Shown here: piece by piece, positions 5,176-10,551 of the stretch | Position numbering within the stretch: the first letter of the stretch is position 1 | How the letters are laid out: the number at the start of each line of letters is the position of its first letter | Position numbers and translations under genes: made by a program | Notes under the pieces: model-generated | What the model saw: the letters and a program-made list of their open reading frames with translations, nothing else | The model's database searches: none | What the model was told of the DNA's origin: nothing | Assembly: GCA_016869895.1 (NCBI GenBank) | Contig: VGDC01000030.1 | Location: 1 to 10,551 of the forward strand | Direction: 5' to 3' | Length of the DNA stretch: 10,551 bases | From: Alphaproteobacteria bacterium | Lineage (GTDB): Bacteria; Pseudomonadota; Alphaproteobacteria; Rickettsiales; VGDC01

Positions 5176-6279
5176 TTAGACGTTGAAGCGGAAATGCAAC
5201 ACGTCCCCATCCTGCACCACGTATTCCTTCCCTTCAAGGCGAAGTTTGCCCGCTTCCTTCGCGCCGTTCTCGCCTTTGAATTGCAGGTAGTCCTTGCAGG
5301 CGATGGTTTCGGCGCGGATGAAGCCTTTTTCGAAATCCGTGTGGATTTCGCCGGCGGCGTTGGGGGCGGTGGCGTTGCGGCGAACCGTCCACGCGCGCGC
5401 CTCTTTCGGGCCGATGGTGAAGAAGGTGATGAGGTCGAGCAGTTCGAAACCCGCGCGGATGAGGCTGGCAAGGCCGGATTCCTTCAGGCCGACGGCATCC
5501 AAGAACTCGGCTTTCTCTTCCGCCGTCTCCAGCACCGAAATCTCCGCTTCGATTTTAGCGGATACCACGACGGTTTTCGCGCCTTTGGCTTTCATGGCTT
5601 CCGCCACTTTCGCGGAGAGGGCGTTGCCCGTGGCAACGTTCTCTTCTTCCACGTTGCAGGCATAAAGCATGGGTTTGGAGGTGATGAGCTGCATCATACG
5701 CAGCTGCTTCGCCTCTTCCGCATCGGCGGGTTTGAAGGTGCGCGCGGGGTCGCCCTTCTCCAGAATCGGCAGGATTTTTTCAGCGATGGCGAGCTGCGCT
5801 TTCGCTTCTTTATCCGCACCTTTGGCTTTCTTCTGCAAGTTGGGGATGCGTTTCTCGACGCTTTCCAAATCCGCCAGCACCAGCTCGGTCTCGATGATCT
5901 CCGCATCGCGCAAGGGGTCAACACCGCCTTCGACATGGGTAATGTCATCGTCGATGAAGCAGCGCAGCACGTGGATGATGGCATCCACCTCGCGGATATG
6001 CGACAGGAACTGGTTGCCGAGGCCTTCGCCCTTGCTCGCGCCACGCACCAGACCTGCGATGTCCACGAATTCCAGCTGGGTGGGGATGATTTGTGCGGAT
6101 TTAGCGATGGCCGCCAGTTCCGTCAGGCGGTCATCGGGCACGCTCACACGGCCGGTGTTCGGCTCGATGGTGCAGAACGGATAGTTCGCCGCTTCCGCCT
6201 GTGCGGTGGAGAGCAGGGCGTTGAAGAGGGTCGATTTGCCGACATTCGGCATACCCACGATACCGCAGTTGAATCCCAT
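5176..6279 (-). CDS. ychF: Ribosome-binding ATPase YchF (Obg family)
   Basis: Universally conserved P-loop protein of the Obg family that prefers ATP over GTP, binds ribosomes and is linked to translation and oxidative-stress responses. At 367 residues it is close to the usual 363. The P-loop GMPNVGKS is at 9-16, NYPFCTIEPN at 32-41, the G3-type DIAGLVRGAS at 73-82, and the altered G4 motif NVEE at 209-212, the form that relaxes guanine specificity. A coiled-coil helical insert spans about 130-195, and a C-terminal TGS domain covers about 283-367, ending VVQDGDVLHFRFNV. ATG 6279 has AAGGAG 8 nt upstream. It follows pth by 17 nt; the pth-ychF neighbourhood is common in proteobacteria. Confidence 0.98.
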   Translation of the reverse strand: MGFNCGIVGMPNVGKSTLFNALLSTAQAEAANYPFCTIEPNTGRVSVPDDRLTELAAIAKSAQIIPTQLEFVDIAGLVRGASKGEGLGNQFLSHIREVDAIIHVLRCFIDDDITHVEGGVDPLRDAEIIETELVLADLESVEKRIPNLQKKAKGADKEAKAQLAIAEKILPILEKGDPARTFKPADAEEAKQLRMMQLITSKPMLYACNVEEENVATGNALSAKVAEAMKAKGAKTVVVSAKIEAEISVLETAEEKAEFLDAVGLKESGLASLIRAGFELLDLITFFTIGPKEARAWTVRRNATAPNAAGEIHTDFEKGFIRAETIACKDYLQFKGENGAKEAGKLRLEGKEYVVQDGDVLHFRFNV

Positions 6280-6296
6280 ATGGGGTACTCCTTAAA

Positions 6297-6887
6297 TTAT
6301 GCCTTTTTTTCGCCTAATTGCGGTTGCATGGCAAGTGCTACTTTGTTCATGAAGCCTGCGCCGTCGTCTTTGGCCAGCAGTGGCGCGGCATCGGTCACCG
6401 CGTCCAGCATGGCTTCCAGCAACCCTTGCTCGTTCGGTGCGAATTTCCCCAGCACATGCCCCGTCACCGCTTCTTTCGTGCCGGGATGCTCTATCCCTAA
6501 CCGCACGCGGTGGTAATTGAGGCCGAAATGGGCGTCGATGCTCTTCAAACCGTTATGGCCGTTGTTCCCGCCGCCTTGTTTCACGCGCAGCTTGCCCAGC
6601 GGCAGGTCGAGTTCGTCATAAATCACCACGACCTGTTCGGGCGGGATCTTATAGAAATTGCAGATTTCCGCCAGCGGCACGCCGGAACGGTTCATGAAGG
6701 TCATCGGCTTGAACAGGAACACTTTCTGTGTGCCCAACCGCCCTTCACAGACCTGCCCGTGGAATTTCTCTTTCCACGGGGAAAAATTATGGCGGTGGGC
6801 AATCCTGTCCACCGCCATAAATCCGATGTTGTGCCGCGTGCTTTCATATTGGGAACCGGGGTTCCCCAATCCTGCAAGCAGCTGCAT
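6297..6887 (-). CDS. pth: Peptidyl-tRNA hydrolase
   Basis: Cleaves the ester bond of peptidyl-tRNAs dropped from ribosomes, recycling tRNA; an essential cytoplasmic enzyme. The 196 residues match the family length. Active-site residues by comparison with E. coli Pth: N9 in GLGNPG, H19 in STRHNIGF, D91 in YDELDLP and N112 in GHNGLKS. The glycine-rich KQGGGNNGHNG region is at about 103-113. The ATG lies only 5 nt after the rplY stop and has just a weak GAAG-like site, so translation probably depends on ribosomes finishing rplY. It is followed closely by ychF. Confidence 0.98.
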   Translation of the reverse strand: MQLLAGLGNPGSQYESTRHNIGFMAVDRIAHRHNFSPWKEKFHGQVCEGRLGTQKVFLFKPMTFMNRSGVPLAEICNFYKIPPEQVVVIYDELDLPLGKLRVKQGGGNNGHNGLKSIDAHFGLNYHRVRLGIEHPGTKEAVTGHVLGKFAPNEQGLLEAMLDAVTDAAPLLAKDDGAGFMNKVALAMQPQLGEKKA

Positions 6888-6892
6888 CTAGC

Positions 6893-7528
6893 TTACTTCT
6901 TCGCAGCGGGTTTCGCAGCGGCAGCGGGTGCTGCAGCAGCGGCAGCCGCGTCTGCGGGCTCATCAGCCGCGCGACCGGTGATGGTCACAAGCGTGAAGTC
7001 CGTGGTGTTAGCAGGGGTCACGCCTTCGGGCAGTTTGATGGCGGAGATGTGGATGCTGTGCGCAATGTCCAGCTCCGTCACGTCGATCTTGATGACCGGC
7101 GGGATGGAGTCAGGAACGCAGATCAGCTCGACTTCATGGCTGACGATGTTCAGCGTGCCGCCGCGCTTGACGCCGATGGATTTCTCGGAGTTGACCAGAC
7201 GCACGGGCACGTTGACGTGTACGCGGGAGTCTTTGGTCACGCTGAGGAAATCGATGTGCTCGGGCTTATCGGTGACGGGGTGCACCTGAATTTCGCGCGC
7301 CAGCAGGTGGTAGGTCTTGCCAGCAAGGGTCACGTCCACCACTTTGTTGGTGAAGCCGCCCTTCTGGTAAGCGAGGACGAATTCGTTCGCGTCGATGGAG
7401 AAGCCGATGGGCTCCTGGCCTTTTCCGTAGAGAACGGCAGGCAGGCGACCAGCGCGGCGAAGGGCGCGGGATGCGCCTTTGCCGGAGGTTTCACGGGCTT
7501 CGGCTTTGAAGGTGTAGGTTGCTTTCAT
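6893..7528 (-). CDS. rplY: 50S ribosomal protein L25, CTC/TL5 long form
   Basis: Binds 5S rRNA in the large subunit. At 211 residues it is the long CTC/TL5 type rather than the roughly 94-residue E. coli form: an N-terminal L25 domain at about 5-95 (ETSGKGASRALRRAGRLPAV, then HIDF) and a C-terminal beta domain at about 100-186. A low-complexity Ala/Pro/Lys tail follows from about 188 to the end, common in alphaproteobacterial L25. The start is ATG 7528 with AGGAG 7 nt upstream. It leads the tight run rplY-pth-ychF-FKBP-aatA. It is separated from prs by 92 nt containing a hairpin, so it may have its own promoter or receive read-through from prs; no clear promoter was found. Confidence 0.97.
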   Translation of the reverse strand: MKATYTFKAEARETSGKGASRALRRAGRLPAVLYGKGQEPIGFSIDANEFVLAYQKGGFTNKVVDVTLAGKTYHLLAREIQVHPVTDKPEHIDFLSVTKDSRVHVNVPVRLVNSEKSIGVKRGGTLNIVSHEVELICVPDSIPPVIKIDVTELDIAHSIHISAIKLPEGVTPANTTDFTLVTITGRAADEPADAAAAAAAPAAAAKPAAKK

Positions 7529-7568
7529 GGATAGTCTCCTAAAGTTATTTTCTTTTATTCAATGCATT

Positions 7569-7597
7569 AATAAAAATATCCTCGGCGTTCTCGCCGA
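7569..7597 (-). terminator. Hairpin with T-rich tail after prs (weak or partial terminator)
   Basis: On the minus strand TCGGCG and CGCCGA form a 6-bp GC-rich stem around AGAA (7597-7582), followed by GGATATTTTTATT. The T-run begins about 5 nt after the stem, which is not ideal, so termination may be incomplete and set the ratio between prs and rplY transcripts. It lies between the prs stop and the rplY start. Confidence 0.45.
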
Positions 7598-7620
7598 AAA
7601 CACTCGGTTGGGTATTCGAA

Positions 7621-8556
7621 TCAATCAAACAGGCTGGAAACGGAGCTTTCTTCGCTGATGCGTCGCACGGCTTCGGCAAGAAGCGGGGCGATGGACACGG
7701 TGCGGATATTCGCTACCTTCTTCCCTTCGTCCGGAAGGGGGATGGAGTCGGTGATGACCAGCGACTTCAATACGGAACGGTCGACGCGCGACAGCGCGCC
7801 ACCCGATAATACGCCATGGGTCACATAGGCGTAGACTTCTTTCGCGCCCTTGTCGATGAGCGCCTGCGCGGCGTTGCAGAGCGTGCCGGCGGAATCCACG
7901 ATGTCGTCATGGAGGATGCAGGTACGTCCGGCGACGTCGCCGATGATGTTCATGACTTCGGAAACGCCCGCTTTCTCGCGGCGTTTATCGACGATGGCGA
8001 GGTCGGCGTCGATGCGCTTGGCCAGCGCACGGGCGCGCACCACGCCGCCCACATCGGGGGAGACGACCATCAGCTTCTCGCCGTTGGTGAACTGGGCTTT
8101 GATGTCGGCCACCAGCACGGGAATCGCGAAGAGGTGGTCGAGGGGAATATCGAAGAAGCCCTGTATCTGTCCGGCGTGCAGATCGACGGTCAACACGCGG
8201 TCGGCTCCAGCGGTGGTGATGAGGTTCGCCACCAGTTTGGAGGAGATGGGCGTGCGCGGGCCGGGTTTACGATCCTGACGGGCATAGCCGAAATAGGGGA
8301 TGACTGCGGTGATACGGCGGGCGGAGGCGCGCTTCAAAGCGTCCAGCGTCACCAGCAGTTCCATGATATTGTCGTTGCAGGGGAAGCAGGTGGATTGCAC
8401 CACGAACACATCTTCGCCGCGCACGTTCTCGTGGATCTCCACGAAGACTTCCATATCGGGGAAACGGCGGATGCTGGCTTGCGTCAGCGGCACGTTCAGA
8501 TAATTCGCCATCGCTTGCGCGACAGGCTCATTGCTATTGCAGGAGATAAGCTTCAT
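7621..8556 (-). CDS. prs: Ribose-phosphate pyrophosphokinase (PRPP synthetase)
   Basis: Makes PRPP from ribose 5-phosphate and ATP, feeding purine, pyrimidine, NAD, histidine and tryptophan synthesis. The 311 residues match the class I enzyme. Motifs: RFPDMEVFVEI at about 31-41, YFGYARQDRK at 88-97, the ATP-site RVLTVDLHAGQIQGFF at 120-135, the catalytic flexible loop KRREKAG at 191-197, and the PRPP-binding loop DDIVDSAGTL at 217-226. ATG 8556 is chosen because AAAGGG lies about 8 nt upstream and MKLISCNSN is the normal start. The frame stays open upstream to about 8892, but that extension overlaps the divergent SDR gene and does not look like protein. A plausible promoter lies at 8609-8636. 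Confidence 0.98.
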   Translation of the reverse strand: MKLISCNSNEPVAQAMANYLNVPLTQASIRRFPDMEVFVEIHENVRGEDVFVVQSTCFPCNDNIMELLVTLDALKRASARRITAVIPYFGYARQDRKPGPRTPISSKLVANLITTAGADRVLTVDLHAGQIQGFFDIPLDHLFAIPVLVADIKAQFTNGEKLMVVSPDVGGVVRARALAKRIDADLAIVDKRREKAGVSEVMNIIGDVAGRTCILHDDIVDSAGTLCNAAQALIDKGAKEVYAYVTHGVLSGGALSRVDRSVLKSLVITDSIPLPDEGKKVANIRTVSIAPLLAEAVRRISEESSVSSLFD

Positions 8557-8608
8557 GGCCGTTACCCTTTCTGGCACCATCCATTTACACTGAAAATAAG
8601 GAGTGCCG

Positions 8609-8636
8609 AAAATAGCCATTTCCCCTGCGTTGTCAA
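8609..8636 (-). promoter_or_regulatory. Candidate sigma-70 promoter of prs
   Basis: On the minus strand a perfect -35 TTGACA (8636-8631), a 16-nt spacer and a -10 TATTTT (8614-8609) would start transcription near 8602, giving a leader of about 46 nt. The -35 box is exact and the -10 matches 4 of 6. Confidence 0.6.
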
Positions 8637-8643
8637 CAAAAAC

Positions 8644-8673
8644 GTGACAATTTATCCACAGAATCGCTAATAT
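8644..8673 (+). promoter_or_regulatory. Candidate leaderless promoter of the SDR gene
   Basis: GTGACA (8644-8649, 5 of 6 to TTGACA), an 18-nt spacer and TAATAT (8668-8673). The expected start site falls at 8679-8681, on the ATG at 8680 itself. No ribosome binding site is seen before that ATG, which fits a leaderless mRNA. A perfect DnaA box lies within the spacer. Confidence 0.5.
8652..8660 (+). promoter_or_regulatory. Perfect DnaA box TTATCCACA
   Basis: An exact match to the high-affinity DnaA 9-mer, placed between the candidate -35 and -10 of the SDR gene and upstream of the divergent prs promoter. DnaA acts as a transcription factor at such sites in several bacteria; binding there would be expected to block the SDR promoter. 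The function is inferred. Confidence 0.5.
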
Positions 8674-8679
8674 CAGCGC

Positions 8680-9408
8680 ATGAACACGCAAAAAACCCTT
8701 CTCATCACCGGTGGTGCGACCCGTCTGGGGCGCGAGACCGCCCTGCACATGGCCGCCAAAGGCTGGAACATCGCCGTGCATTACCGCGATTCCGCCGAAG
8801 CCGCCTCGCGCACCGTCAGCGACATCATCGCCATGGGGCGCGAAGCCGTCGCCATCCGTGGCGACCTCTCCACACACGGTGCCTGCGCGCATGTGGTGCA
8901 GGAAGCCTCTGCTGTATTAGGGGGGGTGGGCGCATTGGTGAATAATGCCGCACTGTTCGAGAAGGATAATCTCGCCTCTTTCACCGAAGCCGATTTCCGC
9001 GCGCATATGGACACCAACCTCCTCGCGCCGCTGTTGCTGGCGCAGGCCTTCGCCGCCCAGCTGGGCGAAGGTGCCACGGGGGTCATCGTCAATCTGCTCG
9101 ATGGCTGCGAGGGCATGTGCCTCTCGCCGAACTTCCTCACCTATACTTTAAGCAAATACGGGCTGGAGGATGCGACGAAGCTGCTTGCCCAAGGGCTTGC
9201 GCCGCGCATCCGCGTCAACGCCGTCGCGCCGGGATTGACCCTGCCTAAACCCGGGGAGGAGGAGATGTTCGCCCGCTTGGTGGCGAAACTTCCCGTTCCC
9301 CAGCCCACTTCCCCGCTTGAAATCGCCTCGGCAGTGGCTTACCTGATAGAGACGCCATCGCTCACCGGACAGATCATTTCCCTGAATGGTGGCGCTGGGC
9401 TGGCCTGA
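8680..9408 (+). CDS. Short-chain dehydrogenase/reductase, pteridine-reductase-like (PTR1/FolM type)
   Basis: NADPH-type SDR oxidoreductase, 242 residues. The cofactor motif TGGATRLG is at 10-17, HYRDS at 34-38, NNAA at 88-91, the catalytic YTLSK at 155-159 and NAVAPGL at 180-186. At the place of the usual catalytic serine it has VNLLDG with D141, as in PTR1 pteridine reductases (NMVD); TGGATRLG and HYRDS also fit that branch. A role in reducing dihydropterins or dihydrofolate is therefore likely but unproven. ATG 8680 has no visible ribosome binding site and coincides with the predicted transcription start. SDR genes upstream of uvrC recur in alphaproteobacteria. I withhold a symbol because FolM and general SDRs are hard to tell apart. 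Confidence 0.88.
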   Translation: MNTQKTLLITGGATRLGRETALHMAAKGWNIAVHYRDSAEAASRTVSDIIAMGREAVAIRGDLSTHGACAHVVQEASAVLGGVGALVNNAALFEKDNLASFTEADFRAHMDTNLLAPLLLAQAFAAQLGEGATGVIVNLLDGCEGMCLSPNFLTYTLSKYGLEDATKLLAQGLAPRIRVNAVAPGLTLPKPGEEEMFARLVAKLPVPQPTSPLEIASAVAYLIETPSLTGQIISLNGGAGLA

Positions 9409-9708
9409 AGCCGAGGGTTAATGCTGAATGCTGCGCTAGGAACACAACGCTAAGTCACTAAAGCTTCATTGTATTTCCCACCCCTGTTCATCCAGCGCAT
9501 CACCTGTGAGTTGTTCACAGGATTAAGGGATTTTAACTTTTTGGATACGAATACGGGTGCAATGCGGCAAAACCCAGTTTAGAACGATGAAATTGTCGCG
9601 ATAAGATAAGTAAAAACAGTAGGTTGAAATTTCTGCCTATTTTTTGTGCAAATAGGGGCAACTACTTGCTGGATGGAATATTTATGTCCTATTGATGTTC
9701 CTATCCCC

Positions 9709-9739
9709 AAAGTTATCCACAGGTTTCGTGGATAACTTT
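9709..9739. promoter_or_regulatory. Palindrome of two inverted DnaA boxes upstream of uvrC
   Basis: Perfect 12-bp arms AAAGTTATCCAC and GTGGATAACTTT around a 7-nt centre AGGTTTC. The left arm holds an exact DnaA box, TTATCCACA (9713-9721); the right arm holds TTATCCACG on the minus strand (9735-9727), one mismatch. It ends 8 bp before the uvrC -35 box, a typical activator position. Confidence 0.6.
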
Positions 9740-9747
9740 CGAGGTGT

Positions 9748-9776
9748 TGAAAACTAGTGATAATTTTGACCATAAT
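9748..9776 (+). promoter_or_regulatory. Candidate sigma-70 promoter of uvrC
   Basis: TTGAAA (9748-9753), a 17-nt spacer and CATAAT (9771-9776), each 5 of 6 to consensus. The start site is expected near 9783, giving a leader of about 15 nt with a weak purine-rich ribosome binding site (GGGAAAAG) before ATG 9798. Confidence 0.6.
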
Positions 9777-9797
9777 AACGGATACGCACGGGAAAAG

Positions 9798-10551
9798 ATG
9801 ACGGACGGGAAAGACACACCATTGGCGACGGGGGAAGCGGTCATACGTTCCTACCTGAAGACCATGCCGAACGGCCCCGGTGTGTATCGCATGCTGGATA
9901 AGGACGGCAACGCCCTTTACGTCGGCAAGGCGAAAAACCTCAAGAACCGCGTGACGAACTATGCCTCGCGGGCGGGTCTGTCCATGCGCATCGCACGGAT
10001 GGTGTCGCTCACCGCCAGCATGGAGATCGTGCAGACCCATACCGAGGCGGAAGCGTTATTGCTGGAGTCGAACCTCGTCAAGAAGCTGATGCCGCGCTAT
10101 AACATCCTGCTGCGCGACGATAAATCCTTTCCCTATATCCTCATCACCCGCGACCATGCCTATCCGCGCATCGTGAAACATCGCGGCGCGCAGAGCGTGA
10201 AAGGGGAATATTTCGGCCCCTTCGCCACCACCAGCGCGGTGAATGAAACCCTCGCCATCTTGCAGAAGGCCTTCCTGCTCCGCCCGTGCAACGACCACGT
10301 GTTTGCCAGCCGCACCCGCCCCTGCCTGCAATATCAGATAAAACGCTGCTCCGCCCCTTGCGTGGATAAAATCTCCGAGGCGGAATACGGCAAGCTCATC
10401 ACGCAGGCGCAATCCTTCCTGCGTGGCAAGAACCGCGAAATGCAGGACGAGCTGCTCGCCCAGATGCAGACCGCCGCCAAAGAGATGGATTACGAACTCG
10501 CCGCATCGCTGCGCGACCGCATCAAGGCACTCACCCGCGTCCAGCAAGAAA
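9798..10551 (+). CDS. uvrC: Excinuclease ABC subunit C, 3'-truncated by the window
   Basis: The dual-incision nuclease of nucleotide excision repair; it acts on the UvrB-DNA complex at lesions. The first 251 residues are visible of a protein usually near 600. The GIY-YIG nuclease domain that makes the 3' cut spans about 25-105 (GVY at 28-30, YVG at 41-43, probable catalytic R51, and E90 in LLLESNLVKKL). Four cysteines, C164, C176, C184 and C188, have the spacing of the iron-sulfur ligands described for E. coli UvrC. The UvrB-interacting UVR motif begins at about 214 (EMQDELLAQM, ELAASLRDRI). The C-terminal RNase H-like and HhH domains lie outside the window. The start ATG 9798 is preceded by GGGAAAAG only, a weak site. 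Confidence 0.98.
   Translation, partial: MTDGKDTPLATGEAVIRSYLKTMPNGPGVYRMLDKDGNALYVGKAKNLKNRVTNYASRAGLSMRIARMVSLTASMEIVQTHTEAEALLLESNLVKKLMPRYNILLRDDKSFPYILITRDHAYPRIVKHRGAQSVKGEYFGPFATTSAVNETLAILQKAFLLRPCNDHVFASRTRPCLQYQIKRCSAPCVDKISEAEYGKLITQAQSFLRGKNREMQDELLAQMQTAAKEMDYELAASLRDRIKALTRVQQE

Larger units (their letters stand above)
9409..9797 (+). other. AT-rich gap between the SDR gene and uvrC: no gene, several palindromes
   Basis: No convincing coding frame on either strand, and base composition clearly poorer in GC than the flanking genes. Contents: an inverted repeat CCTGTGA/TCACAGG at 9503-9521 with a T-rich stretch downstream, too far from the stem for a standard terminator; a second inverted repeat at 9634-9660 (TGCCTATTT against AAATAGGGGCA, one bulged G); the DnaA-box palindrome at 9709-9739; and the uvrC promoter. 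Confidence 0.7.

Noticed and set aside
5194..6516. Long plus-strand open frame opposite ychF and pth
   Set aside because: It is a GC-rich shadow of two certain genes, with composition of a mirrored coding frame and no recognisable motif.
8557..8892. N-terminal extension of prs to 8892 on the minus strand
   Set aside because: It overlaps the divergent SDR gene and the promoter region, and PRPP synthetases begin at the MKLISCNSN-like segment.
9419..9433. Tandem direct repeat of AATGCTG
   Set aside because: Only two short copies; this is expected by chance and no function is suggested.
9503..9521. Terminator for the SDR gene
   Set aside because: The stem CCTGTGA/TCACAGG is followed by GATTAAGGG rather than a T-run, and it lies about 95 nt after the stop.
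9409..9797. Chromosomal origin (oriC)
   Set aside because: The gap is AT-rich with two DnaA boxes, but an origin usually shows more boxes and an AT-rich unwinding element, and no dnaA, hemE or parAB gene is in view. Promoter regulation is the simpler reading; genome GC skew would decide.
10361..10369. DnaA-like box (one mismatch) inside uvrC
   Set aside because: One-mismatch boxes are expected about twice per 10 kb by chance, and this one is explained by the coding sequence for VDK.

Overview
The window reads as ordinary chromosomal DNA of an alphaproteobacterium. Support comes from the gene company (a short-chain reductase upstream of uvrC, a LysR gene tucked behind trxB, rplY-pth-ychF in a row, and an AatA-type aspartate/prephenate aminotransferase), from GC-rich coding sequence, and from GANTC (CcrM-type) sites. 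Genus cannot be decided from these genes. There is no phage, insertion sequence, CRISPR array, tRNA or rRNA.

Layout. (1) 2-2585, plus strand: the 3' part of a 2-Cys peroxiredoxin, a repeat-filled gap, then trxB and a coupled LysR regulator; a thiol-redox group in which TrxB recharges thioredoxin, which can recharge the peroxiredoxin. (2) 2586-2954, non-coding: a dense row of hairpins ending in a strong intrinsic terminator (candidate small RNA or structured lysR 3' UTR), then a repeat copy. (3) 8556-2955, minus strand: prs, then a tight run rplY-pth-ychF-(membrane FKBP-like protein)-aatA with gaps of 5, 17, 26 and 8 nt. This joins PRPP synthesis, ribosome/translation housekeeping, a membrane-bound folding factor and amino-acid synthesis. 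(4) 8557-8679: a divergent promoter region between prs and a pteridine-reductase-like SDR gene, with a perfect DnaA box. (5) 9409-9797: an AT-rich gap with a long palindrome made of two DnaA boxes just upstream of a good uvrC promoter. (6) 9798-10551: the 5' part of uvrC.

The least explained material is non-coding. Three copies of a 71-80 nt two-hairpin repeat lie at 488-558 (minus), 603-675 (plus) and 2867-2946 (plus). All six hairpins carry CAGVA at the loop, and the closest pair differs by a compensated base pair in an otherwise matching stem. Two copies sit 8-9 nt behind a stop codon in the same relative orientation. This looks like a REP/BIME-like palindromic family, which I cannot match to a named one. 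Second is the five-hairpin stretch 2697-2837. Third is the pairing of DnaA-box sequences with the promoters of the SDR gene and uvrC. No new multi-gene system is visible; every protein gene here is a recognisable housekeeping or regulatory type.
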